Of a DNA stretch of 64,000 bases, positions 8,828-17,206 are shown one piece after another. The stretch's first letter is position 1; the number at the start of each line of letters is the position of its first letter. The notes under the pieces are model-generated. The model was not told the DNA's origin, ran no database searches, and saw only the letters and a program-made list of their open reading frames with translations. Origin of the DNA: Marinagarivorans algicola (GTDB lineage: Bacteria; Pseudomonadota; Gammaproteobacteria; Pseudomonadales; Cellvibrionaceae); contig NZ_LGAK01000019.1 in assembly GCF_001292705.1 (NCBI RefSeq), forward strand, positions 1 to 64,000, read 5' to 3'. The position numbers and the translations under genes are program-made.

Positions 8828-9664
8828 GTGATTGCAGACTTACACACCCATAGCACCGCGTCAGATGGTATTTTACGGCCCTCTGAGCTGGTGTCGAGAG
8901 CAAAATTGCATGGCGTTGATTTACTAGCCCTTACTGACCACGATACTTTGGCTGGGTTCGCTGAGGCACAGGTCGCTGCGGCGAGTGAAGGCATTCGTTT
9001 AGTGAGTGGCTTAGAGTTATCAACGCTGTGGCACGGCCGCAGCATTCACATTGTGGGCCTAAATGTTGATGTTGCAAACCCTCAATTGCTAGCGGCCATC
9101 GCCAGCCAAGCGTCGGTACGACAAAAGCGCGCGGTAATTATTGGCGAGCGCTTAGAAAAAGCAGGTTTCAAAGGGGCTTATGAGGGTGCCAAGGCTTGTG
9201 CGGGCGAAGCTGAAATAGGACGCCCACACTTTGGACATTTTATGGTTGAAGCGGGTTATGTCAAGTCGATTGATCAGGCGTTTAAGCGTTATTTGGGCGC
9301 AGGTAAAATTGGTGACGTCAAACAAGATTGGCCCGAAGTGAGCCAAGCTGTGGGCTGGATTAAGGCCGCAGGTGGGCGAGCGGTGGTAGCGCACCCTGTA
9401 AAATACAAGTTAACACGTACTAAATTGCGCGAACTCCTTAAAGACTTTAAAAGTTATGGCGGTGATGCCATTGAGGTAATTAGCGGCTTGCAAACACCGA
9501 ATATCACGCGCGATTTAACCTTATTGTGCAAGCAATTTGAGCTTATGGCCAGTTGCGGTAGCGACTTTCATACGCCGGCTGCTGGCTGGCAAGCACTCGG
9601 GAGTTTTGGCAAACTAGCCCCCGAACTCACGCCAGTATGGCATGATTGGGCACAAGCGAGCTAA
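8828..9664 (+). CDS. rnm: PHP-domain 5'-3' exoribonuclease (RNase AM-like)
   Basis: A PHP-family metal-dependent phosphoesterase of about 278 aa. The metal-binding signatures are clear: DLHTHSTASDG at the N-terminus, LTDHDT, a Glu in SGLELS, GRPHFGHFMV, VVAHPVKY, and a final SCGSDFHTP. The E. coli homologue (YciV/TrpH) matures the 5' ends of rRNA and also hydrolyses 3',5'-nucleotide bisphosphates. The GTG at 8828 has GAGGA 7 nt upstream; the TTG one codon earlier would give too short a spacing. It is followed 63 nt later by yciO, its usual neighbour. Confidence 0.88.
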   Translation: MIADLHTHSTASDGILRPSELVSRAKLHGVDLLALTDHDTLAGFAEAQVAAASEGIRLVSGLELSTLWHGRSIHIVGLNVDVANPQLLAAIASQASVRQKRAVIIGERLEKAGFKGAYEGAKACAGEAEIGRPHFGHFMVEAGYVKSIDQAFKRYLGAGKIGDVKQDWPEVSQAVGWIKAAGGRAVVAHPVKYKLTRTKLRELLKDFKSYGGDAIEVISGLQTPNITRDLTLLCKQFELMASCGSDFHTPAAGWQALGSFGKLAPELTPVWHDWAQAS

Positions 9665-9727
9665 CCGCAGCAGTGCTCAAACCAAAAAGCATACAAAGGC
9701 TGCATATTGTTTATTAAGTAGGCGACT

Positions 9728-10351
9728 ATGACAAAAATATTGACGATCCACCCCGAAAACCCACAGCAGCGCTTAATTGACCAAGCCGTAGAGGTTATAC
9801 GTAAAGGGGGGCTTATCGCCTACCCTACTGATTCTGCCTATGCATTGGGTTGCCATATTGGTGATAAAATGGCGCTTGATCGCATCCGTGCTATTAGGCA
9901 GCTCGATAAGCATAAAAATTTCACTTTAATGTGCCGTGATTTATCGGAACTTGCGACCTACGCCAAAGTAAATAATAGTGACTTCAGGCTGCTCAAGAGC
10001 CATACGCCAGGTGCGTATACGTTTATTCTGAATGCCACGCCAGAAGTGCCTCGTCGCTTAATGCACCCTAAGCGTAAGACTATTGGTATGCGGGTACCGA
10101 ATAACCCCATTGCTTTGGCTATTATGAGCACACTGGGTGAACCGTTGATGTCAAGCTCGTTAATTTTACCGGGCGATAGCGCGCCTTTAACTGAGCCGTA
10201 TGACATTAAAGAGGCTTTAGATCATCAGATTGAGCTTGTTATTGATGGCGGCTTTTGTGGTTTTGATGCCACCAGTGTGATCGATATGACCGGCGATGAA
10301 CCCGATATTATGCGTCGGGGTTGCGGTGATGTCAGCGCCTTTGAAAGCTAA
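9728..10351 (+). CDS. yciO: YciO/TsaC/Sua5 family protein
   Basis: A 207-aa protein with the YrdC-type dsRNA-binding/ATP fold. Landmarks are GGLIAYPTDSAYALGCH near residue 30, KHKNFTLMCRDLSEL, PGAYTFIL, GMRVPNNPIA, and SSLILPGD near residue 150. TsaC/Sua5 members make threonylcarbamoyl-AMP for tRNA t6A. YciO is the paralogue whose own role is less settled, and the length and the rnm-yciO order fit YciO. It starts with ATG in a short gap after rnm. Confidence 0.87.
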   Translation: MTKILTIHPENPQQRLIDQAVEVIRKGGLIAYPTDSAYALGCHIGDKMALDRIRAIRQLDKHKNFTLMCRDLSELATYAKVNNSDFRLLKSHTPGAYTFILNATPEVPRRLMHPKRKTIGMRVPNNPIALAIMSTLGEPLMSSSLILPGDSAPLTEPYDIKEALDHQIELVIDGGFCGFDATSVIDMTGDEPDIMRRGCGDVSAFES

Positions 10352-10429
10352 CCAGTGCTCGTGCTGAACCAGCCAGAGTGCGCATCGCCCCGTATTTAAC
10401 CATTAATATTTGCAATAAAAAATACTCCT

Positions 10430-12319
10430 ATGAGCAATTACAACGCACAAGATATTGAAGTGTTAACAGGCTTAGATCCTGTTAAAAAACGCCCAGGTAT
10501 GTATACCGATACACAGCGCCCCAATCACCTAGCTCAAGAAGTGATCGACAATAGTGTGGATGAGGCACTAGCCGGTCATGCAACGAGTATCGACGTGGTA
10601 CTGCATAAAAATCACTCGCTCACTGTGTCTGATGATGGCCGTGGTATGCCTGTTGATATTCACCCCGAGCAAGGCCTGCCAGGGGTAGAGGTGATACTTT
10701 CTACTTTGCATGCTGGTGGTAAGTTTTCGAATAAAAACTATCAGTTTTCGGGCGGTTTGCACGGCGTGGGTATTTCGGTAGTGAATGCCCTAACCGATCA
10801 GTTATTAGTTGAAATTAAACGCGATGGCCAAGTGCATCAAATTACTTTTAGCAATGGTGAAAAAACCAGTGATTTGACGGTGGTCGGTACCTGCGGTAAG
10901 CGCAATACTGGCACTAAAGTCACGTTTTTACCTAACCCGACTTACTTTGATAGCCCTAAGTTTTCGGTGTCGCGTATGCGCCATGTATTGCGCGCTAAGG
11001 CGGTTTTATGCCCCGGGCTGAAAGTCACATTCAAAGATGAAGCAAGTGGTGACAAAGACGAATGGTACTACGAAGACGGCCTTAAAGACTATTTAGCCGC
11101 GACCACTCAAGGCTTTGAATGTGTACCGGCCTCGCCTTTTGTCGGTCAATTCACGGGTAAAACCGAAGCGGTAGATTGGGCTGTACAATGGTTATTAGAA
11201 GGGGGGGAATGTGTTCAAGAAAGCTATGTGAATTTGATTCCTACTGCCCAAGGCGGTACTCATGTGAACGGTTTGCGTACTGGCCTGCTCGATGCGATGC
11301 GAGAATTTTGTGAAATACGTACGCTATTGCCTAGGGGGGTCAAGCTTGCGCCAGATGATATTTGGACCGGCTGTGCTTTTGTCTTGTCGTCTAAATTAGC
11401 CGATCCGCAGTTTTCCGGTCAAACCAAAGAGCGTTTATCATCACGTGAGGCAGCGGCATTTGTTGCCGGCGTTGCTAAAGATGCCTTTAGTTTGTGGTTG
11501 AATCAGCATACCGGCGAAGCTGATCAGTTGGCTGAGTTTTGTATTAATAATGCCCAAAAGCGTGTGCGTAGCGCTAAAAAAGTGGCCCGTAAAAAAATTA
11601 CCCAAGGCCCAGCCTTACCCGGTAAATTGGCTGATTGCTCGAGTGATGATCCTGTGCGTGGTGAGCTATTTTTGGTCGAAGGGGACTCTGCTGGTGGTAG
11701 CGCCAAACAGGCGCGCGATCGCGAAAATCAAGCCATTATGCCGCTGCGCGGTAAAATTTTAAATACTTGGGAGGTTGATAGCCAAGAAGTACTCGCTAGC
11801 CAAGAGGTGCACGATATATCGGTGGCGCTGGGCATTGACCCTGGCAATCCTAATATATCGGCATTGCGGTATCACAAAATTTGTATTTTGGCCGATGCGG
11901 ATTCAGACGGTTTACACATTGCCACGTTATTATGCGCGTTGTTTTTTCAGCACTTTCCCGCCTTGGTTAAGGCAGGGCATGTTTATGTGGCTATGCCACC
12001 TTTGTATCGTATTGATATTGGCCAAGATGTGTATTACGCCTTAGATGAAAGTGAAAAGCAGGGCATTTTAGATCGTATTGTGGCCGAAAAGAAAAAGGGT
12101 AAGGTCAATGTGCAGCGCTTTAAAGGGCTGGGTGAAATGAACCCATTGCAATTGCGCGAAACCACGATGAGCGCTGATACACGTCGATTGGTGCAGCTAA
12201 GTGCTGACGACGACTATGAAGCCCGTCAAATGCTGGACATGCTGCTCGCCAAAAAACGCGCTTCTGATCGAAAAGCGTGGCTAGAGGGTAAAGGTGATTT
12301 GGCCGAAGTGGCCAGTTAG
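10430..12319 (+). CDS. parE: DNA topoisomerase IV subunit B
   Basis: A full-length 629-aa ParE. It supplies the ATPase of topoisomerase IV, which unlinks daughter chromosomes together with ParC. The GHKL ATP site is visible (EVIDNSVDEALAGHA near residue 36, DDGRGMPVDIH, GGLHGVGISVVNAL), as are the transducer Lys loop (QTKERLSS) and the Toprim domain (LVEGDSAGGSAKQAR, DADSDGLHI). The C-terminus is intact: the stop codon is at 12317-12319 and the Tn7-like element begins 10 bp later. The insertion therefore left the protein unchanged but cut the gene off from its probable terminator, now at 28329. Confidence 0.97.
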   Translation: MSNYNAQDIEVLTGLDPVKKRPGMYTDTQRPNHLAQEVIDNSVDEALAGHATSIDVVLHKNHSLTVSDDGRGMPVDIHPEQGLPGVEVILSTLHAGGKFSNKNYQFSGGLHGVGISVVNALTDQLLVEIKRDGQVHQITFSNGEKTSDLTVVGTCGKRNTGTKVTFLPNPTYFDSPKFSVSRMRHVLRAKAVLCPGLKVTFKDEASGDKDEWYYEDGLKDYLAATTQGFECVPASPFVGQFTGKTEAVDWAVQWLLEGGECVQESYVNLIPTAQGGTHVNGLRTGLLDAMREFCEIRTLLPRGVKLAPDDIWTGCAFVLSSKLADPQFSGQTKERLSSREAAAFVAGVAKDAFSLWLNQHTGEADQLAEFCINNAQKRVRSAKKVARKKITQGPALPGKLADCSSDDPVRGELFLVEGDSAGGSAKQARDRENQAIMPLRGKILNTWEVDSQEVLASQEVHDISVALGIDPGNPNISALRYHKICILADADSDGLHIATLLCALFFQHFPALVKAGHVYVAMPPLYRIDIGQDVYYALDESEKQGILDRIVAEKKKGKVNVQRFKGLGEMNPLQLRETTMSADTRRLVQLSADDDYEARQMLDMLLAKKRASDRKAWLEGKGDLAEVAS

Positions 12320-12323
12320 TATG

Positions 12324-12328
12324 CCTTT
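12324..12328. repeat. Target-site duplication, parE side (CCTTT)
   Basis: The five bases CCTTT abut the TGT end of the transposon. The same five bases follow its other end at 28312-28316. A 5-bp duplication is the signature of Tn7-type transposition. Confidence 0.9.
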
Positions 12329-12334
12329 TGTCGA

Positions 12335-12397
12335 TTTAACTAAAAGCCTATAAAGTTTAACCATAATATTATAAATTCTTTACCATAAGCTTATAAA
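12335..12397 (+). repeat. Three closely packed TnsB-binding-type repeats (parE-proximal end)
   Basis: Three related units occur at 12335-12354 (TTTAACTAAAAGCCTATAAA), 12356-12375 (TTTAACCATAATATTATAAA) and 12379-12397 (TTTACCATAAGCTTATAAA). They are separated by only 1 and 3 bp. In Tn7 the right end has overlapping TnsB sites of similar size. The inverted form of the same unit is found three times at the far end. Assignment as TnsB sites is by position and repetition. Confidence 0.85.
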
Positions 12398-12408
12398 AAG
12401 GCGTATAG

Positions 12409-12428
12409 TCCGAGCTAAACCGCTCGGA
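12409..12428. promoter_or_regulatory. Inverted repeat just upstream of tnsA
   Basis: TCCGAGC (12409-12415) and GCTCGGA (12422-12428) are perfect 7-bp arms around a 6-nt centre, ending 12 bp before the tnsA ATG. It could be an operator or an mRNA hairpin that limits tnsA translation. No clear Shine-Dalgarno lies between it and the start. Role inferred only. Confidence 0.45.
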
Positions 12429-12440
12429 TATCGCCTGAAA

Positions 12441-13073
12441 ATGAGAAACCCTGCGCGAAAGCTCAAAAAATCACGTGTTAAAAACATAGTCCGCTTTCCC
12501 ACGATCAAGGCGAATGGCGGAAAAACGATTCTTGTCGAATCGCTTCTTGAGTCCCACTACTGTATTCACCTGGAATTTGATCCTAATGTAGCGACCTACT
12601 TTCCTCAGCCAAGAACGTTCCAGATTCCCGGTGAGGATGGAGAGTCGACCTACACGCCGGATTTCGAAGTCCATTCTGTTGGCGGTGATCGTTGTTACGT
12701 GGAGGTTAAACCGCTAAAGCGATCTTTATCGGAGCATTATTGCCAGCTTTTTGATCGTTTCGAATCCGCTCTGGTTAATACCAATTACACATTTCTATTG
12801 GTTGACGAGCTGGAGGTATATCAGCAGCCACTTTTTTCCAATTATGAAAAGCTGTATCGATATCGAAAGCGCCCTTCGCTAGACATGAGAAACCTCCATC
12901 GCTGTGCTGCATCAATTCTTGGTCCGGTACCACTCTCTTGGCTAATCGCCAAATTAGATAATCGAGTTTCACTAAGGGAGATTTATTCCTGGATTGCATT
13001 GGGGTATTTGAGCTTCGATATCGCAGCAATTTCGCTGGATATGACCACAGAGGTTACATTTCATGTTGACTGA
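12441..13073 (+). CDS. tnsA: TnsA endonuclease of the Tn7-like transposase
   Basis: A 210-aa restriction-endonuclease-like protein that cuts the 5' ends of the transposon, so that with TnsB the element leaves by cut-and-paste. The catalytic set is visible: Glu at VESLLES (E33/E37), Asp74 in YTPDFEV, and the E88-V-K90 motif. The C-terminal third (from about residue 140) fits the TnsA winged-helix part that contacts TnsC. It is shorter than Tn7 TnsA (273 aa). The gene overlaps tnsB by 11 bp. Its presence, and the target duplication, argue for simple insertion rather than cointegrate formation. Confidence 0.9.
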   Translation: MRNPARKLKKSRVKNIVRFPTIKANGGKTILVESLLESHYCIHLEFDPNVATYFPQPRTFQIPGEDGESTYTPDFEVHSVGGDRCYVEVKPLKRSLSEHYCQLFDRFESALVNTNYTFLLVDELEVYQQPLFSNYEKLYRYRKRPSLDMRNLHRCAASILGPVPLSWLIAKLDNRVSLREIYSWIALGYLSFDIAAISLDMTTEVTFHVD

Positions 13074-14979
13074 GTTATGGGTTGAAGGTGTTATCGTTGA
13101 ATTTAAAGATGGAATGCCGTGTGAAAGAGCCATTATCCGGCAGGTAGGTAAAAGTGAAATAGTACTCGCAAATATTTTAAACGGTACGATATGCAGGATG
13201 GAGCGAACTGCTCTTGATGAAATGAAGGAAGCCGGAGGTACCAAGTTCCTGGCAGAGTCTCGTGACTTTGGTGATTTGAAATTCTTTGACCTTTCTGAGG
13301 TTGAGCAACTTGAGGTAAACCGTCGATATAAATATATAAAGGTTCTTCTCGAAAAAGGAATTAGCAAGATAACCGAGAAAAGTGCCGTAGCGATAATTCG
13401 GGATACGGCGAATGTGCTGGGAGAAAAACCTCCACACTGGCAATCGGTAAGAGGTTGGCATCGTAATTACATTGAGGCGGGAGAGAGGCTTCGTGGCCTC
13501 TACCCAAAGCACCGATTTAAAGGGCGTCGCGAAGCAAGGCTGGATAGTCGTGTAATCGACATTATCCAAAAGGAGGCCAAGTCATTTTTTAAACAGAGTC
13601 AGCCGACGATGGCCTCCATCGAAAGAAATATAGAGGCAAAAATAATAGCCCATAATTTGGATCATCCAAATGATCTATTGGAGATGCCTTCGTATTTAAC
13701 GATCCAGCGCCGGGTATTAAATGCGTCTTATCAGGTTAAGCAAAAATCCAGAATAGGAGTTCGAGCTTTTCAGGCTGAACTTGCGAAAGCTGAAAGTGGT
13801 ATAAAAACAAGCCGGATATTAGAACGAGTTGAAATTGATCATACCTTGCTCGATATCCATGTTCTCCATGATGACCATAAAACCTTATTGGGCAGGCCAA
13901 ACATAACAGTCTTAATTGACCACTATTCACATATGGTTCTTGGTTTTCAGCTTTCTTTCGAAAAACCTTCTTTTGCCTCTGTTTGCATGGCGTGTATGAA
14001 TGCTTTTTTACCGAAAGAGACCTTTTTAGAAGATATGGATTGTGGTGCTTCCTGGCCGGCTCATGGGATTCCGGAGACGCTTGTGACCGATAATGGCAAT
14101 GAGTTTTGGGGGAAAGATTTTATTGCTATCGCTGACGAGATTGGTTCAATTTTTCAGTATTGTCCGATTAGAAAGGGTAATTACAAAAGCAGGGTGGAAC
14201 GTTTTTTTGGGATAGTAAATTCCCTGGTGCTCGATGATTTGCCGGGTGTGGTTCGCAAACCGGGAAAATGTGGAGAAAGTTACGATGCCCGGCAGGAAGC
14301 CAAAATGACATACACAGAGTTCAAGCAGTACTTTATTACTTGGTTGACGGAGGTGTATCACAATATGCCACTTGATGATACCGGTATGACACCCAATGAG
14401 CTGTGGAGTACATCGGAAGAAGAATTACCTGTGCCGGTGGAAGATGAAGTGGAGTTAACGCCCATACTGATGGCTACCGATACACGAGAACTCAGCAAGG
14501 GTGGAATAAGAATTTTCGTATTGGATTACAACTCATCCATATTGAGAGATTTGTACCGGCGAGATGGGCCAAGTACGGTCACCATAAAATATAACAAATT
14601 TGACATAGGATATATTCTGGTTCTGGATTCTGTAAACAATGTTTATCTGAAAATTAATTGCGATAATTATTCTTATGCATCGGGCTTGTCGGAGTTTGAA
14701 CACAACAAGATACGTGCGGAAGTGAAGAAAACTGGCAAGTCAAAGCTGGAAAATTCTGATCTACAAAGAGCGAAGGTTAAACTGGCAAAAGAACGTGAAA
14801 ATGTCCATGCAAGAAATGGCAGGAGGAGGATACAAACAACCACATCGAATGCGGCCAGATCAGAGAAGGTGGGTGTGAATGATATCAAGCTTGTTATCGA
14901 TAATTCGAAAAAAGTTGTGCATTTGGATGATGATTCGGAAGAGGATGATATAAATCTGGATGGTTGGAGCGTAGACTAA
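13063..14979 (+). CDS. tnsB: TnsB transposase (DDE integrase)
   Basis: A 638-aa transposase that binds the end repeats and performs 3'-end cleavage and strand transfer. Its RNase H fold carries the catalytic triad D259 (in VEIDHTLLD), D343 (in VTDNGNEF) and E379 (in KSRVERFF), giving exactly 35 residues between D343 and E379. N-terminal helix-turn-helix-like segments precede the catalytic core. A mu-type beta-barrel follows at about residues 470-550, and the charged C-terminal tail (DDDSEEDDINLDGW) is where TnsC would dock. The start overlaps tnsA and the stop overlaps the tnsC ATG (TAATG), so the three are translationally coupled. It looks intact. Confidence 0.95.
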   Translation: MLTELWVEGVIVEFKDGMPCERAIIRQVGKSEIVLANILNGTICRMERTALDEMKEAGGTKFLAESRDFGDLKFFDLSEVEQLEVNRRYKYIKVLLEKGISKITEKSAVAIIRDTANVLGEKPPHWQSVRGWHRNYIEAGERLRGLYPKHRFKGRREARLDSRVIDIIQKEAKSFFKQSQPTMASIERNIEAKIIAHNLDHPNDLLEMPSYLTIQRRVLNASYQVKQKSRIGVRAFQAELAKAESGIKTSRILERVEIDHTLLDIHVLHDDHKTLLGRPNITVLIDHYSHMVLGFQLSFEKPSFASVCMACMNAFLPKETFLEDMDCGASWPAHGIPETLVTDNGNEFWGKDFIAIADEIGSIFQYCPIRKGNYKSRVERFFGIVNSLVLDDLPGVVRKPGKCGESYDARQEAKMTYTEFKQYFITWLTEVYHNMPLDDTGMTPNELWSTSEEELPVPVEDEVELTPILMATDTRELSKGGIRIFVLDYNSSILRDLYRRDGPSTVTIKYNKFDIGYILVLDSVNNVYLKINCDNYSYASGLSEFEHNKIRAEVKKTGKSKLENSDLQRAKVKLAKERENVHARNGRRRIQTTTSNAARSEKVGVNDIKLVIDNSKKVVHLDDDSEEDDINLDGWSVD

Positions 14980-15980
14980 TGGAGAGTTCCTTTATTGAGC
15001 GGCCCTTTGTAAAGAATCCATTTATTTCAAACATGCTCGATCTTTTTGATTCGCTACGGTATAAAAAAAAGAATTTTGGCGTAGCTTCTTGCCTGTTACT
15101 TACCGGTGAGTCAGGAAGTGGGAAAAGCGAACTCGCGAAATACTATGTTAAAAACAACCCTATTAAAGAGCGGCCTGAGCGTACCCATATTCCGGTTTTG
15201 CATTTTGAGCTCAAGTCGATTTCCACTCCTCAAGAATTTCTTAGAGCGTTGCTTGTTGCCATAGGCGACCCTCAACAGGGCCTGGGTGCGCGAAATAAAG
15301 GTGAACTGTATGAACGCCTTATTCGGTTGCTCACAACTACCATGGTCGAACTTCTCATTCTTGATGAAGTACAAGTCATTATTGAGAGGCGTAGCGAGAA
15401 GGTGGTTACCGGAATCGCGGACCTTTTCAAGGATCTTATCAAAGATACAGAAATGCCTATTGTTTTCATGGGAATGCCGTGGAGTGAATATTTAGTGGAT
15501 TCTAATCGTCAGCTCAGGGGACGAATTTCTTATAGGTATATCATTCCACCCTATCGTATTAGCACTAGGGAATATCGGGCTGATTATCGCCGGTTGCTAA
15601 AGCTACTTGCGAGCGCTTATGGGCTTTCGGGGAAAGTGAAAATTGATGACCTGTCATTTGCACTAAGATTTTTTAGCGCAACTAGCGGAAATCTCAGGGC
15701 GACAGCGAATTTAATCTGCGATGCTTATATGGCTTCCAAAATGAAAAACAAAAGCGTTGATAGAGATTTGTTTGCTAGCGTGCTAAAGGACTACGGTGTT
15801 CATGATGATTTTAATTCATTTGTTTTGCCTTTGGAAAAGATAGAGCTCAAGGAGCTCATCGTACATTCGGATTGGCACTTTGGGTATAGGGCGAATAAAA
15901 ATGCCATCATTGATGCGGAGTATGCGGTTTTTGGTGTTACCAAAGATAAAAAGGTTTATTCAGCTAGTAGCGTTGCGTAG
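14979..15980 (+). CDS. tnsC: TnsC AAA+ ATPase, transposition regulator
   Basis: A 333-aa AAA+ ATPase that links target-site selectors to TnsAB. Walker A is G43-ESGSGKS50. Walker B is LLILDE with D129 and E130. A sensor-1-like segment (MPIVFMGMPWSEYL) and an arginine-finger region (NRQLRGRISYRY) follow. It is much shorter than TnsC of Tn7 (555 aa), as is usual in other Tn7-like elements. ATG 14979 shares its A with the tnsB stop; a TTG five codons upstream is possible but less likely. It is followed by two TniQ-family genes, its expected partners. Confidence 0.92.
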   Translation: MESSFIERPFVKNPFISNMLDLFDSLRYKKKNFGVASCLLLTGESGSGKSELAKYYVKNNPIKERPERTHIPVLHFELKSISTPQEFLRALLVAIGDPQQGLGARNKGELYERLIRLLTTTMVELLILDEVQVIIERRSEKVVTGIADLFKDLIKDTEMPIVFMGMPWSEYLVDSNRQLRGRISYRYIIPPYRISTREYRADYRRLLKLLASAYGLSGKVKIDDLSFALRFFSATSGNLRATANLICDAYMASKMKNKSVDRDLFASVLKDYGVHDDFNSFVLPLEKIELKELIVHSDWHFGYRANKNAIIDAEYAVFGVTKDKKVYSASSVA

Positions 15981-15997
15981 TAATAAGAGAATTGGGC

Positions 15998-17185
15998 GTG
16001 AAGTTACTTTATCGATCGGAGCAGTATGTTGATGAAAGTTTTTCTGGTTATTTAGCTCGTTTATCATATTGGAACGGGTTCAATAGCGAAAATATCTTTA
16101 TATCTTGGCTGCATCGCATCTATAAAGAACTTTTTTACTGTTGTGAGATGAATAATGATGAGAGCTTGTTAGCTGAAATAAATAGAGAGCGTAATATTTC
16201 CAGGTGGCATAAGTGTAGGATTTCTCTAGAGGCAATTTTGGGGAGGTCTTTTAGTTGGTCTGAAATGAATCTGGGTGAAGCAACGAGGACGAATTTTAGG
16301 ATAGCAGGGAAGATATGCTCATTGTGTTGGGATGAAACTCCGTATATGAGATTTTATTGGGAGGACAACCGATATACTGTGTGCCATAAACATGATGTTT
16401 TATTATTGCCAATGAGGAATATATCTTATAGCCCAAAGTTTAATATTGATAATTCTGTTGACAAATACGAAAAAATTAATCGAAAGAGCAACTGTGAAAT
16501 TACACGAATATTTTTGAAGGGGCTACGTGGGCAGAATTGCAATAAAAATATTCTAAGGACTGAAAAATCGGTGGCTAGTAATGAATTTCATTTGTGGAAG
16601 CATGTGATACGATTTCTTAAGGAAAGATTTTTTATTTCATTCGAATTTGAAAATATTTTTGAATCGATTGATCGTGAAAGTTTATTCGGGCTTCCTGTTG
16701 TCGAGAGAATAGAAAAAGTGAGGAAGCTCCTAGTCTTTCAAAGGCCAGAATACGAGAAGTTAATTAATATCGTCATTATATTGTATGTGCGAAAGTCTGG
16801 CCTACTTTTTCCCAAATCTAAGAAGAATTGGGTGGCGTCAGAAGCATATTCGCTTAATCCGGTATTTTATTCATACATTTTTGGCGTTGGTCAGCATCTA
16901 TTTGCAGGTGATGGTGGAAATTCCTCAAAAGTAATGCCGCCAATACCTTTTTTGAAGTTTTCAGATCGGATGTTATGTAAATTTATACTTGAATCATCAA
17001 TATTGAGTCATTCTGATTTGTTGTCAATACAACATACAGGTAAGAACTTTAATACAGGGCGGTGTGAAGCTCTTGGGGTTTTTGATGATCAGGTGTATGA
17101 CTATGGGTCCTATATCGAGGCGGCGGGTAACAATATATTTGACAGGAAGCTATGTCGAAGATCGGAGCTGCCTGAGTTGAGCTAA
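15998..17185 (+). CDS. tniQ: TniQ/TnsD-family protein, shorter paralogue
   Basis: A 395-aa protein with the TniQ zinc ribbon. Counted from the TTG six bases upstream, C109-SL-C112 and C131-HK-H134 flank the typical YMRFYWEDNRYTV stretch. The N-terminus (DESFSGYLARLSYWNGF) is also standard TniQ. TniQ/TnsD proteins pick the target and recruit TnsC. The C-terminal two thirds are hard to align and visibly AT-rich, unlike the neighbouring tnsD. GTG 15998 with AAGAGA upstream is preferred. It may steer the element to a second class of target, for example mobile DNA, or be in decay. No Cas genes accompany it. Confidence 0.8.
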   Translation: MKLLYRSEQYVDESFSGYLARLSYWNGFNSENIFISWLHRIYKELFYCCEMNNDESLLAEINRERNISRWHKCRISLEAILGRSFSWSEMNLGEATRTNFRIAGKICSLCWDETPYMRFYWEDNRYTVCHKHDVLLLPMRNISYSPKFNIDNSVDKYEKINRKSNCEITRIFLKGLRGQNCNKNILRTEKSVASNEFHLWKHVIRFLKERFFISFEFENIFESIDRESLFGLPVVERIEKVRKLLVFQRPEYEKLINIVIILYVRKSGLLFPKSKKNWVASEAYSLNPVFYSYIFGVGQHLFAGDGGNSSKVMPPIPFLKFSDRMLCKFILESSILSHSDLLSIQHTGKNFNTGRCEALGVFDDQVYDYGSYIEAAGNNIFDRKLCRRSELPELS

Positions 17186-17206
17186 ACAGAACGAGTCAAA
17201 CTATGA

